Assembly (NCBI RefSeq): GCF_039545035.1
Contig: NZ_BAABRO010000014.1
Span: 62,001-126,000 of the forward strand
Length of the DNA: 64,000 nucleotides
Origin: Novipirellula caenicola
GTDB taxonomy: Bacteria; Planctomycetota; Planctomycetia; Pirellulales; Pirellulaceae
Direction of reading: 5' to 3'
Each line of letters begins with the position of its first letter. The stretch's first letter is position 1. The notes below the pieces were generated by a model. It searched no databases. It saw only the letters and a program-made list of their open reading frames with translations, and was not told where the DNA came from. Position numbers and translations under genes: made by a program. Shown piece by piece: positions 37,894 through 47,044 of this stretch.

Positions 37894-39293
37894 TGGCGAC
37901 AGGGCAAGAATTCATTGATTCATGTCACGAACTGCGGCAGGGGATAACGGGCCGCAAAGTTCAGAAGCCCGTCCCGATGATGCCTTTGGATTTGCCCGAC
38001 CTGCCAGAGTCGTGGACGTGGACGAGCTTGTCCTCGCTCTGTGAGCGAGTGTCGGTCGGGCATGTTGGTCCAACGTCAGAGTTCTTTTGTGAACCCCCTG
38101 ATGGCATTCCGTTTATCCGTTCTCAAGATGTGCGTCCGGGTAAACTCACGTTGGCCAACGTTGCTCACGTCGTCGAGCCTTTTCATGACAAGCTAAAGAA
38201 GTCCCAGCTTAAATCTGGGGACATTCTAATCGTGCGAGTGGGAGCGAACCGTGGCGATTGTTGTGTCGTGCCGGACGGCGTTGGCTCACTAAACTGTGCG
38301 AACATTGTATTCGCACGACCTTTGATACCGAACCCATTTCTGGGGTTCTACTTCAATAGTGGTTTTGGACAGTCGCTTCTCAGTTCGTTAACGACTGGCT
38401 CTGCACAAGGTGTGCTGAATACTCAGTCGATCGCAACCATACCCGTCCCTGTTCCGCCCATTCGCATTCAACGGAAGATCGCTTCGATCCTGTCGGCGTA
38501 CGACGATCTGATTGAGAACAACACTCGTCGGATTGCCATTCTGGAAGAGATGGCTCAGGCGATTTACCGGGAATGGTTCGTCAACTTCCGCTTCCCCGGC
38601 CACGAAAACGTCAAGCTCGTCGATTCACCACTCGGCCAGATTCCTGAGGGATGGGAACCAACGAAGCTAAAGGACATCACGACAAAGATCGGTAGTGGGG
38701 CGACACCGAGGGGCGGAAAAAACGCTTACAAGGACAGCGGAATGACTCTCATCCGCAGCTTGAATGTGTATGACTACAACTTCCAAGAAAACGGGCTGGC
38801 ATTCATCGACGACGACCAAGCTGCACAACTTGACAATGTTGCCGTCGAGAAACACGACATCCTGCTGAACATCACCGGTGCGTCCGTCGCACGTTGCTGC
38901 ATGGTGCCTTTTCACCTACTTCCGGCAAGGGTCAATCAACACGTTGCGATCATTCGTACTGACAAAGAAATTGCCGATCCATTTTACGTGTTAACCGCTA
39001 TTAACTCTGACCGGCACAAGAAGCAACTCCTCTCGGTTGCTCAGGGCGGAGCAACACGGGAAGCACTAACGAAATCAACAATACAGAATTTCGAGTTGGT
39101 CCTTCCCACTGCAAAAATAGTTGCAGCATTCGGCAAGATTGTAGGCGAGATGTTTGATGAGCGGGAAATCTTGCACCGAAAGAACGAAAACCTCCGCACG
39201 ACCCGTGACCTGCTGCTCCCCAAACTGATCTCCGGCAAGCTGGACGTGGAAGACCTCGACATCGACGTGGGCGTCGACTCCACGCCGGACTAG
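37893..39293 (+). CDS. hsdS: Type I restriction-modification specificity subunit
   Basis: This is a 466-aa protein with the two-fold layout of HsdS. The first target recognition domain begins near residue 35 (L-P-E-S-W-T-W-T). A conserved helical spacer with L-I-E-N-N-T-R-R-I-A-I-L-E-E-M-A-Q lies near 208. The second recognition domain begins at I-P-E-G-W-E-P-T near 250. The C-terminal conserved helix ends in L-L-L-P-K-L-I-S-G-K-L. It sets the bipartite DNA sequence recognised by the complex. The start is the ATG at 37893 or the GTG one codon before; ggagga lies just upstream inside hsdM. An ATPase gene rather than hsdR follows, 65 nt downstream. Confidence 0.96.
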   Translation: MATGQEFIDSCHELRQGITGRKVQKPVPMMPLDLPDLPESWTWTSLSSLCERVSVGHVGPTSEFFCEPPDGIPFIRSQDVRPGKLTLANVAHVVEPFHDKLKKSQLKSGDILIVRVGANRGDCCVVPDGVGSLNCANIVFARPLIPNPFLGFYFNSGFGQSLLSSLTTGSAQGVLNTQSIATIPVPVPPIRIQRKIASILSAYDDLIENNTRRIAILEEMAQAIYREWFVNFRFPGHENVKLVDSPLGQIPEGWEPTKLKDITTKIGSGATPRGGKNAYKDSGMTLIRSLNVYDYNFQENGLAFIDDDQAAQLDNVAVEKHDILLNITGASVARCCMVPFHLLPARVNQHVAIIRTDKEIADPFYVLTAINSDRHKKQLLSVAQGGATREALTKSTIQNFELVLPTAKIVAAFGKIVGEMFDEREILHRKNENLRTTRDLLLPKLISGKLDVEDLDIDVGVDSTPD

Positions 39294-39358
39294 TTGCGTC
39301 GTAACGGTGAACCGGGAAAAACGATGGGAATTTGCAGTAAGTAGTTAGGCAATTAGCA

Positions 39359-40894
39359 ATGAAATATCAAGTCATAAGTTCATTCAAAGGCATCAAGCCA
39401 AAGCCTAATTACGCTTACCTTGTAGAAGACACATGGGATGACTGGTTCGAGTTTTCGACTCAATACGGATTGTATGTCTTCGATTCTAAATCAGAACGTC
39501 ATCAAATTGGGGACGTCAAGATCGGTCAATACCGAATGAAAGAAGATCAACGGCGTCCCAATATCAGCTCGAAATTTGACAGCCTTGACAAACGGTTCTT
39601 TTCACTTGGTCAAGATGCAAGTTATTACGAAAATCTAAACACGCTCAAGCCAGAAGTTCGGACCAAAATTCTAATCGATTTGAACGACTTAGCCTTGAAT
39701 CCCACAGAAATTAATCGGGCAAAACGAGAAAGAGTCACAACTAGGTCGTTGCTTCGGTCCATCCCAGTTGCAACTGTAAGGAACCAATTTCACCGCATGA
39801 CAAAGGGAGGGGCCCGACTTACAAGATACGATTTTGCATACACGCCCGCCACGAGAGCAGGAACCAGACCATTGCCAGTTGCTTTGCAATTTAATGTAGT
39901 TCCTGAATCAAATCCTCCGAGCAATATCCACGTATTGATTGGCAGAAACGGCGTTGGCAAGACGCACACGCTCTCGCAAATGACGAGTTGTCTTGTTGGG
40001 AATTCATCTGGCAAATCTTCGGGTGCATTTATATTCAATGAAGACTTTGGTTCATATTCAAACAGCTTTGCAAACTTAGTTTCAGTTTCATTCAGTGCCT
40101 TCGATTCGTTTATCCCACCAACGAACGCGCAGGAAAAAGAGAGTGAGACTGAATATTGTTACATTGGGCTCAAGAGATCGACTGGAGGGAAGTACTCAGG
40201 TCGTCCGAAGAGTCCGCAGATGCTTACAAACGAATTTGTCAAAGCGATCTTTGAATGCATGACGGGTGCAAGGCAGGAGCGTTGGCAAAATGCACTCCAA
40301 ACACTTGAAGCAGACCCAATCTTCAAAGAAGCAGATGTCGCGTCTCTCGCTACTTTTAGCGAAGACCAGGAGTCTTTCAAGAGTCTGGCCGAAAAACTGT
40401 TTGAAAAACTAAGTTCGGGTCACAAAATCGTCTTATTGACTATGACGAGACTCGTTGAAACTGTCAGTGAATGCACACTCATCTTACTGGACGAACCAGA
40501 GGCGCATCTGCATCCTCCGCTTCTATCGGCTTTTATCCGAGCGTTGTCTGATCTTTTGACTAATCAAAATGGCGTCGCAATTATTGCGACTCACTCACCA
40601 GTTATCCTTCAGGAAGTTCCAAGCAACTGTGTTTGGAAGCTACAACGCACTGGATTCGCCCTAAAAGCTGAAAGACCGGAATGCGAAACATTTGGTGAGA
40701 ATGTAGGAGTGTTAACAAGTGAAGTTTTCGGACTCGAAGTTACGCACTCTGGTTTTCACAAAATGCTTCGCGAAGCTGTTGATAAAGGGCTTAGTTACAA
40801 GGCAATACTTCGGAAATTTGATGATTCACTTGGTGGTGAGGCGAGAGCAATCGCAATGTCCTTAACGGCTCTACGTGATTCTAAGGAAGATTAA
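39359..40894 (+). CDS. AAA family ATPase, Septu PtuA-like, inserted in the hsd operon
   Basis: This is a 511-aa ATPase of the ABC/SMC-like AAA_21 group. Walker A is G-R-N-G-V-G-K-T at 195-202; Walker B is L-L-D-E-P-E-A-H-L-H-P at about 376-386, followed by I-A-T-H-S-P. About 180 residues without recognised motifs precede Walker A, longer than in classical PtuA. The next gene, 1 nt downstream, encodes an HNH nuclease. An ATPase plus HNH pair is the composition of the Septu defence system; position between hsdS and hsdR recalls prrC and the rlo genes, which also sit inside type I loci. The gene is clearly poorer in GC than its neighbours, a sign of separate origin. Confidence 0.87.
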   Translation: MKYQVISSFKGIKPKPNYAYLVEDTWDDWFEFSTQYGLYVFDSKSERHQIGDVKIGQYRMKEDQRRPNISSKFDSLDKRFFSLGQDASYYENLNTLKPEVRTKILIDLNDLALNPTEINRAKRERVTTRSLLRSIPVATVRNQFHRMTKGGARLTRYDFAYTPATRAGTRPLPVALQFNVVPESNPPSNIHVLIGRNGVGKTHTLSQMTSCLVGNSSGKSSGAFIFNEDFGSYSNSFANLVSVSFSAFDSFIPPTNAQEKESETEYCYIGLKRSTGGKYSGRPKSPQMLTNEFVKAIFECMTGARQERWQNALQTLEADPIFKEADVASLATFSEDQESFKSLAEKLFEKLSSGHKIVLLTMTRLVETVSECTLILLDEPEAHLHPPLLSAFIRALSDLLTNQNGVAIIATHSPVILQEVPSNCVWKLQRTGFALKAERPECETFGENVGVLTSEVFGLEVTHSGFHKMLREAVDKGLSYKAILRKFDDSLGGEARAIAMSLTALRDSKED

Positions 40895-40895
40895 G

Positions 40896-41732
40896 TTGAC
40901 AACGCTCGCAATTCCAGATGACGACGCGATTGACGTCTTTCGGACGTGTATCAGCAAAGTGCGTGACAAAGACCTTAAAAATCGCTTGTCAGAAATCGAA
41001 TATCTGATTGCCAAAACCGCAGCGGAGTATCGCAAGAAAGCGGAAGCAACCAAGCTCTTTAGGCTAAAACCTATGCACTGTGCGGGCGATGTAAAAAAAG
41101 ACGAACTTACAAGCGTTTACACATCACGATTCGCCTTGAAAGGATCGCCAGGTAGGCATATCTACGACCGATTAAAGAATGCACCGGCACACGGGCGGTG
41201 CCCGTTGTGTTGGCAGCGAACCGTTGGGACGTTGGACCACTACCTACCGAAAGCTGAGTTTCCCATCTATTCGGTGTTACCAATCAACCTAATTCCAGCT
41301 TGTATCGACTGCAACAAACTAAAGTCGGACGAAGTACCCAGAAAAGCAAGCGAGCAAACAATTCATCCGTATTTCGACAATTTCGAGGATGACAGATGGT
41401 TGGTTGCTTCGCATAAAGAGGATGATCCGTACACAGTGCGCTTTTCGACTGACCCGCCGGATAAATGGACGAGCATAGCGAAGAAGAGACTTCAGAAACA
41501 CTTCCAGACTTTCGAATTGGGCGTTCTGTATTCGTCGCATGCTGCTGTTGAAATCGAGGGAATTATCCCTCGACTCAAGAACATTAAACGCATCGCGGGA
41601 ACATGCGGAGTTAAGACACATCTACACGAAGAATGGGAAAGCCGACTCAACGCACGGACAAACTCTTGGCAAACTGCACTTTATTGCGAGCTGTCTTCCA
41701 ACAAGTGGTTTTATTCTGGCGGTTTTGAGTAA
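40896..41732 (+). CDS. HNH endonuclease, Septu PtuB-like
   Basis: This is a 278-aa protein. The zinc-binding HNH core is C-P-L-C near 102-105, D-H-Y-L-P near 114-118, then an N in L-P-I-N-L-I-P and C-I-D-C-N-K near 136. The spacing fits the HNH fold of PtuB-type effector nucleases. I use the TTG at 40896 because aaggaag ends 6 nt before it; a GTG at 40875 would overlap the ATPase gene but lacks such a site. With the ATPase stop at 40894 the two genes touch, indicating stoichiometric expression. It is likely the DNA- or RNA-cutting effector of the pair; the trigger is unknown. hsdR follows 36 nt later. Confidence 0.85.
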   Translation: MTTLAIPDDDAIDVFRTCISKVRDKDLKNRLSEIEYLIAKTAAEYRKKAEATKLFRLKPMHCAGDVKKDELTSVYTSRFALKGSPGRHIYDRLKNAPAHGRCPLCWQRTVGTLDHYLPKAEFPIYSVLPINLIPACIDCNKLKSDEVPRKASEQTIHPYFDNFEDDRWLVASHKEDDPYTVRFSTDPPDKWTSIAKKRLQKHFQTFELGVLYSSHAAVEIEGIIPRLKNIKRIAGTCGVKTHLHEEWESRLNARTNSWQTALYCELSSNKWFYSGGFE

Positions 41733-41768
41733 TCAGAATCCGAAAGCGAAATTAAGGTTTGGGTGACT

Positions 41769-44700
41769 ATGAGTACCGACTACTCCGAAGACACGCTCGT
41801 CGAACAACCGGCCATCGCCCTGTTCTCAGAACTCGGCTACGAAACGGCTAACTGTTTCTACGAAAAAGTCGGCGCCAGCGAGTCGACGCTGGGACGGGAA
41901 ACCACCGAAGAGGTCGTGCTGGTTCCGAAGCTGCGAAGTGCCTTGCAGAAGCTGAATCCCGATCTGGACAGCGAGGCGCTCAATCTAGCCATCGAGGAAC
42001 TGACCCGTGATCGCGGGGCGATGAGTCTGGTGCAGGCGAATCGTGAGGTTTACAAGCTGCTCAAAGATGGCGTGAAAGTCACTTTCGAGAACGACGAGGG
42101 CGAAGAGACCGACGAGACGGTACGCGTCATCGACTGGAACGATCCCGAGAACAACGACTTCTTTCTCGCCTCGCAGTTCTGGATCTCATCACCGAGCGGC
42201 ATCTACAAGAAACGTCCCGACCTGATCGGCTTCGTCAACGGTCTGCCCCTGATCTTCATCGAACTCAAGAAGAGCCACGGCAAGATCGAACATGCCTACA
42301 AACACAACCTGAAAGACTACAAGACCACGATTCCGCAGGTCTTCTGGTACAACGCGCTGGTCATCCTGTCCAACGGCTCGCAGGCCAAGGTCGGCAGCAT
42401 GACGGCAGGCTGGGAACATTTTGCCGATTGGAAACGCATCAACTCCGAGGGCGAACACGGCGTCATCTCGCTGGAGACGCTGATCCGAGGCACCTGCGGC
42501 AAACAGCAACTGATTGATCTGGCCGAGAACTTTACGCTGTTCGACGAATCCAAGGGGGGCGTAACGAAAGTCACCGCCAAGAACCACCAGTTCCTCGGGG
42601 TGAACAATGCTGTCGATGCGCTGGCGGAGATCAAAGAAAACCAAGGCCGACTGGGCGTGTTCTGGCACACCCAGGGTAGCGGCAAGAGTTTTTCGATGGC
42701 GTTCTTTGCTCAGAAGGTCTTACGCAAGCTCACCGGCAATTGGACGTTCGTGGTCATCACCGATAGGCAGGACCTCGACAAACAGATCTACAAGAACTTT
42801 GCCAGTACAGGCGTCGTGACCGAAGACTGCCAAGCCGAAAGCGGCGCCCACCTGAAACAGCTTCTCAGTGAAGATCATCGCTTCATCTTCACGCTGATTC
42901 AAAAGTTCGGAGTAAAGCCGGGCGAGAAGTTCCCGAAGCTGTCGGACCGCAGCGACATTATCGTGATGACGGACGAAGCCCATCGTAGCCAGTACGACAC
43001 ACTGGCGCTGAACATGCGGAACGCGTTACCCAACGCCGCGTTCATTGGCTTCACTGGAACACCCTTGATGGCGGGCGAAGAGAAAACCAAAGAAGTCTTC
43101 GGTGACTACGTAAGCATCTACAACTTCCAACAGTCCATCGAGGACGGTGCGACGGTACCGCTGTTCTACGAAAACCGGATACCCGAACTACAGCTGGCCA
43201 ACGAGAATTTCAAGGAGGAATTGGAGACGTTGGTCGAGAAGGCGGAACTGGACGAATCACAACAGAAGAAGCTGGAACGAGAATTTGCCCGCGAGTATCA
43301 CCTAATCACTCGCGACGACCGACTCGAAAAGGTTGCCGAAGATCTGGTGTCGCACTTCATGGGCCGCAAACAAAGCGGCAAGGGCATGGTGATCTGCATC
43401 GATAAGGTGACCGCCGTGAAGATGTACGACAAGGTGCAGAAGTACTGGAAGGCGTATCTTGGCGGACTGAAGGCCCAGCTAGCAGCAATGCCCGGTCTAG
43501 CCAGCACCGCCTCCGGAGCGACCGTCACGGGACGAAGCGAGGGGCTTTCGCTGGCCGCGGAACACCCTGCCGATTTCAACGCCGCCAAGCGTCAGGAGTT
43601 GCAGCGACAAATTGATTTCATGGAAGAGACCGACATGGCCGTGATCGTGTCGTCGCAGCAGAACGAGATTGAGGACTTCAAGGCGAAGGGGCTCGACATC
43701 GAGCCGCACCGAACACGGATGGTCAAAGAGGACATGGAGACTAAGTTCAAAGAACCCGACGATCCGTTCCGATTGGTCTTTGTCTGTGCGATGTGGTTAA
43801 CGGGGTTTGATTCGCCATCGGTCTCGACGATCTATCTTGACAAGCCGATGAAGAACCACACGCTGATGCAGACAATCGCACGTGCAAATCGCGTCTTCAA
43901 AGACAAACACAATGGTTTGATCGTCGATTATGTGGGGGTGTTCCGCAATCTGGAAAAGGCGTTGGCAATCTACGGTTCGACCTCAGGTGGAGGCGTGGAG
44001 CCCGGAGAATGCCCGATCGAGAAGAAAGAGGAACTGGTCGAAGACTTGCGACTCGCCATCGCCGAAGCGGTCGATTTCTGCAAAGAACGAGGCGTGGATC
44101 TCGAAGCGATTCTCAAAGCAGAAGGCTTCCAGAAAATCGCGTTCCTGGATGAGGCGGCGACGAGCTTGGTTGACCGAAAGGTTGCCGATGCCATCGACGA
44201 CGCGGTGGAACAGGTCATCGTGAATGATGATTTAAAGAAAAAGTACCTGTCGCTCGCCAATCAGGTCATCCGACTTTTCAAGGCGATCTTACCGGATCCA
44301 TCGGCAAATGAGTTCTCGCCGATCAAGACGTGTCTGGCCGTACTGGCGGAGAAGATTCGCAGCTTCAGCGAGGAAGCCAATATTGATGACATCATGGGAG
44401 CGGTGGGGGATCTGCTGGACGATTCGATTGCCACCAAGGGCTATGTCATCCATGCGACGGAAGCCACGTCATTGCTCGACCTGAGCCAGATTGATTTTGA
44501 TGCGCTGAAAGCTCACTTTGAAAAAGGCCGAAAGCGGACCGAAGCCGAGAATCTGAAACGCGCCGTCGGTGCCAAGTTGACTAATATGGTCACGCTAAAC
44601 AGGACCCGCACGGACTTGATGGAGAAGTTCAAGAAGCTGATCGACGAGTACAACAAGGGACTCGACGTCAATGGTTTCTTCGCGAAGCTGACCGACTTTG

Positions 44701-45065
44701 TGAAGGAGCTTAGCATGGAAGAGCAGCGTGGCGTTGCAGAGCAATTATCCGAGGAAGAGTTGGCTCTATTTGACCTTCTGACCAAGCCTGAATTCGATAT
44801 CACGCCAAAGGAAAAGGCGGAAGTGAAAAAGGTAGCTCGGATGCTGCTGCAAACCTTGAAGGAAGCCAAGCTCGTGCTCGATTGGCGAAAGAAGCAGCGG
44901 ACCCGAGCCGACGTCTACACGACTGTCAAAACGATCCTCGACGAACTGCCGCGAGCCTACACACCAGAGCTGTATGAGCAGAAATGCGACACCGTATACC
45001 AACACATCTACGACAGTTATCAGGGCGAGGGACAGGGAATTTACTCGATTGGGTACACTAAATGA
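41769..45065 (+). CDS. hsdR: Type I restriction endonuclease subunit
   Basis: This is a 1098-aa motor/nuclease subunit. The N-terminal PD-(D/E)XK nuclease is marked by R-P-D-L-I-G and, near residue 163, F-I-E-L-K-K-S. The SF2 helicase motor has Q-G-S-G-K-S near 302, the box D-E-A-H-R-S near 401 and G-F-T-G-T-P-L after it. The C-terminal third is helical and should contact the methyltransferase. The start is the ATG at 41769; a GTG at 41763 is an alternative and taagg lies upstream of both. Its stop overlaps the next gene's start by 4 nt. It is separated from hsdS by the ATPase-HNH pair. Confidence 0.96.
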   Translation: MSTDYSEDTLVEQPAIALFSELGYETANCFYEKVGASESTLGRETTEEVVLVPKLRSALQKLNPDLDSEALNLAIEELTRDRGAMSLVQANREVYKLLKDGVKVTFENDEGEETDETVRVIDWNDPENNDFFLASQFWISSPSGIYKKRPDLIGFVNGLPLIFIELKKSHGKIEHAYKHNLKDYKTTIPQVFWYNALVILSNGSQAKVGSMTAGWEHFADWKRINSEGEHGVISLETLIRGTCGKQQLIDLAENFTLFDESKGGVTKVTAKNHQFLGVNNAVDALAEIKENQGRLGVFWHTQGSGKSFSMAFFAQKVLRKLTGNWTFVVITDRQDLDKQIYKNFASTGVVTEDCQAESGAHLKQLLSEDHRFIFTLIQKFGVKPGEKFPKLSDRSDIIVMTDEAHRSQYDTLALNMRNALPNAAFIGFTGTPLMAGEEKTKEVFGDYVSIYNFQQSIEDGATVPLFYENRIPELQLANENFKEELETLVEKAELDESQQKKLEREFAREYHLITRDDRLEKVAEDLVSHFMGRKQSGKGMVICIDKVTAVKMYDKVQKYWKAYLGGLKAQLAAMPGLASTASGATVTGRSEGLSLAAEHPADFNAAKRQELQRQIDFMEETDMAVIVSSQQNEIEDFKAKGLDIEPHRTRMVKEDMETKFKEPDDPFRLVFVCAMWLTGFDSPSVSTIYLDKPMKNHTLMQTIARANRVFKDKHNGLIVDYVGVFRNLEKALAIYGSTSGGGVEPGECPIEKKEELVEDLRLAIAEAVDFCKERGVDLEAILKAEGFQKIAFLDEAATSLVDRKVADAIDDAVEQVIVNDDLKKKYLSLANQVIRLFKAILPDPSANEFSPIKTCLAVLAEKIRSFSEEANIDDIMGAVGDLLDDSIATKGYVIHATEATSLLDLSQIDFDALKAHFEKGRKRTEAENLKRAVGAKLTNMVTLNRTRTDLMEKFKKLIDEYNKGLDVNGFFAKLTDFVKELSMEEQRGVAEQLSEEELALFDLLTKPEFDITPKEKAEVKKVARMLLQTLKEAKLVLDWRKKQRTRADVYTTVKTILDELPRAYTPELYEQKCDTVYQHIYDSYQGEGQGIYSIGYTK

Positions 45066-47044
45066 ATGTACCGCTGAAAACGATCGAAGTAGGGATCGAA
45101 CCGGATGCTTTGGAGAAAATCACAAGGGTTTCGGTAGACTTGGCTCTCGAGGAGCTGATTTGGAATGCGATTGATGCAGAGGCGTCAAAAATCGACGTCG
45201 CTTTTACCCGTAATGAAATAGACGGTATCACCGAAATCATCGTGTCTGATGACGGACACGGGATTGCAGTCGATGACACCGAAGCAATCTTCGGAAGCAT
45301 AGGTGGATCTTCTAAACGGTTGCGACGTCGAAGTCCGAAACTTGACCGCCCATACCATGGAAAGGAAGGACAAGGAAGATACAAGGCTTTCTCGCTTGGG
45401 GGGCAGATTGAGTGGAAGAGTCGCACGTTGCGGAATGGGAGTGTGCAAGCATTTTCAGTTATTCTTGAGAAGGGACAATTGAAGTCTGCCAGGATAGGCC
45501 AGCCTGTCAGTGTGGATGGTCAAACAGGTTGCGAAGTAGTCATCAGACAAGTTCACAACGCGGTTTCTGGCCTAGACAATCAGTCAAGGCTGTCGAGTCT
45601 CACGCACCGGCTAGCGCCTTTTTTGATGGCTAATTCCGGCATCCGTATCAAGTACGACGGCGAGTCGCTTGATATTGGAAATGCCGTTACTCGAAACGAG
45701 TTACTGGAAATCAAAGACAAGGGAACCGGGGATGAAGCTCCATTGGACTTTAAATTGCGAATTCTCGAATGGAATAAAGCGAGAAAGGGAAGCCTTTTTT
45801 GGTGCGATGAACATGGAGTAGCTCTTGATGAAACCCCTCTCGAAATGAAAGGCGTCCGTTTTCCATTCACTGCCTATATTCTTTCAGACGAGATCCGCAG
45901 TCTTAGCGATGGTGGTGGTTTGGCGCTGGGGGATCTCAGCCCGACAGTTCGTCGATTCAAAGATCTTGCGCGGGGAAATCTGAAGAACTATTTCCGGACA
46001 CGTCAGGCAGAGGAGGCCCAACACGTAGCCGATAGAATCCGTGGTGAAGGGATTTACCCTTATTCCCATGTTCCCAAGAATCCCGTCGAGAAGGTTGAGC
46101 AGCAAGTATTCGACATCTGCGCCGCAACTGTTCACGAATTCCTTCCTCAGTTTGACAATGCGGACAAGAATTCCCGGCAGTTCACGTATCGTTTGCTGAA
46201 GGAGGCATTAGAGAACAATCCATCCAATTTAAACCTCATATTTAAAGAGGTGTTAAAGCTATCCGAGGAACAGCAGGAGCATTTGGCCCAGCTGCTGAAA
46301 AAGACCAGTCTTGGAGCGATTATTACCGCCGCCAATACAGTCTCGGATCGACTTGCCTTCATCAATGGTCTAGAGCAGATACTTCACAAAAAGACCATCC
46401 GAACCCGCCTGAAAGAACGCACTCAACTTCATCGAATTCTTGTTGAGGAACTTTGGCTTTTCGGAGACCAATACACACTCGGCGGCGATGATGTCAGCTT
46501 AAAAACAGTATTGGACACCCACCGTGACGTTCTTGGTTTGGCGCCACTAGACAAGCAGACAAAGCAGGGAATTACCGAGTTGGCCGATGTTCCTGATCTC
46601 CTCCTTTGGCAACAGTACCTTCGACGAGGAAAAGAGGAATTCGAGCATTTTGTGATAGAGCTAAAGCGACCGCTCGTAAATGTTTCACAGACCGAAATTG
46701 GTCAGGTTAAGCGATACGCAAGCAAAGTGGTCAACAATAAGTACTTCGACAAAAATAAGACAAGCTGGAAGTTTGTTGTTCTCAGCGATGGAATTGCCGA
46801 GGACGCCAAAGCTGACGTCCATCAACACAATCGTGAACCAGGACTCGTGACCAGTTCGCCCGACTATGAAATTTGGGCATTGACGTGGGCACAGGTCATT
46901 CAGGCTGCAAAGGTCAGGCTCGCCTGGATTCAGGACAAGCTCGAACTTACCGTCAGCGACAACTCTGAAGGTATGGAATATCTTCGTGAAAAATTTGGGC
47001 ATCTGCTCCCCGAAGAAGCCCTGGAAAACAGTGACATTAAATAA
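45062..47044 (+). CDS. GHKL ATPase with probable C-terminal nuclease domain
   Basis: This is a 660-aa protein. The N-terminal 200 residues are a GHKL (MutL/Hsp90-type) ATPase: N-box E-E-L-I-W-N-A-I-D-A near 30-39, D-D-G-H-G near 63-67 and lid G-K-E-G-Q-G-R-Y-K at 100-108. A long helical middle follows. Around residue 528-560 a F-V-I-E-L-K-R-P segment followed by I-G-Q-V-K-R-Y matches the E-x-K and helix pattern of PD-(D/E)XK nucleases. MutL/MORC-like GHKL proteins fused or linked to such nucleases are known companions of restriction-modification systems. It is coupled to hsdR by a 4-nt overlap. The gene is AT-richer than hsdR. The nuclease assignment is by motif only. Confidence 0.82.
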   Translation: MNVPLKTIEVGIEPDALEKITRVSVDLALEELIWNAIDAEASKIDVAFTRNEIDGITEIIVSDDGHGIAVDDTEAIFGSIGGSSKRLRRRSPKLDRPYHGKEGQGRYKAFSLGGQIEWKSRTLRNGSVQAFSVILEKGQLKSARIGQPVSVDGQTGCEVVIRQVHNAVSGLDNQSRLSSLTHRLAPFLMANSGIRIKYDGESLDIGNAVTRNELLEIKDKGTGDEAPLDFKLRILEWNKARKGSLFWCDEHGVALDETPLEMKGVRFPFTAYILSDEIRSLSDGGGLALGDLSPTVRRFKDLARGNLKNYFRTRQAEEAQHVADRIRGEGIYPYSHVPKNPVEKVEQQVFDICAATVHEFLPQFDNADKNSRQFTYRLLKEALENNPSNLNLIFKEVLKLSEEQQEHLAQLLKKTSLGAIITAANTVSDRLAFINGLEQILHKKTIRTRLKERTQLHRILVEELWLFGDQYTLGGDDVSLKTVLDTHRDVLGLAPLDKQTKQGITELADVPDLLLWQQYLRRGKEEFEHFVIELKRPLVNVSQTEIGQVKRYASKVVNNKYFDKNKTSWKFVVLSDGIAEDAKADVHQHNREPGLVTSSPDYEIWALTWAQVIQAAKVRLAWIQDKLELTVSDNSEGMEYLREKFGHLLPEEALENSDIK

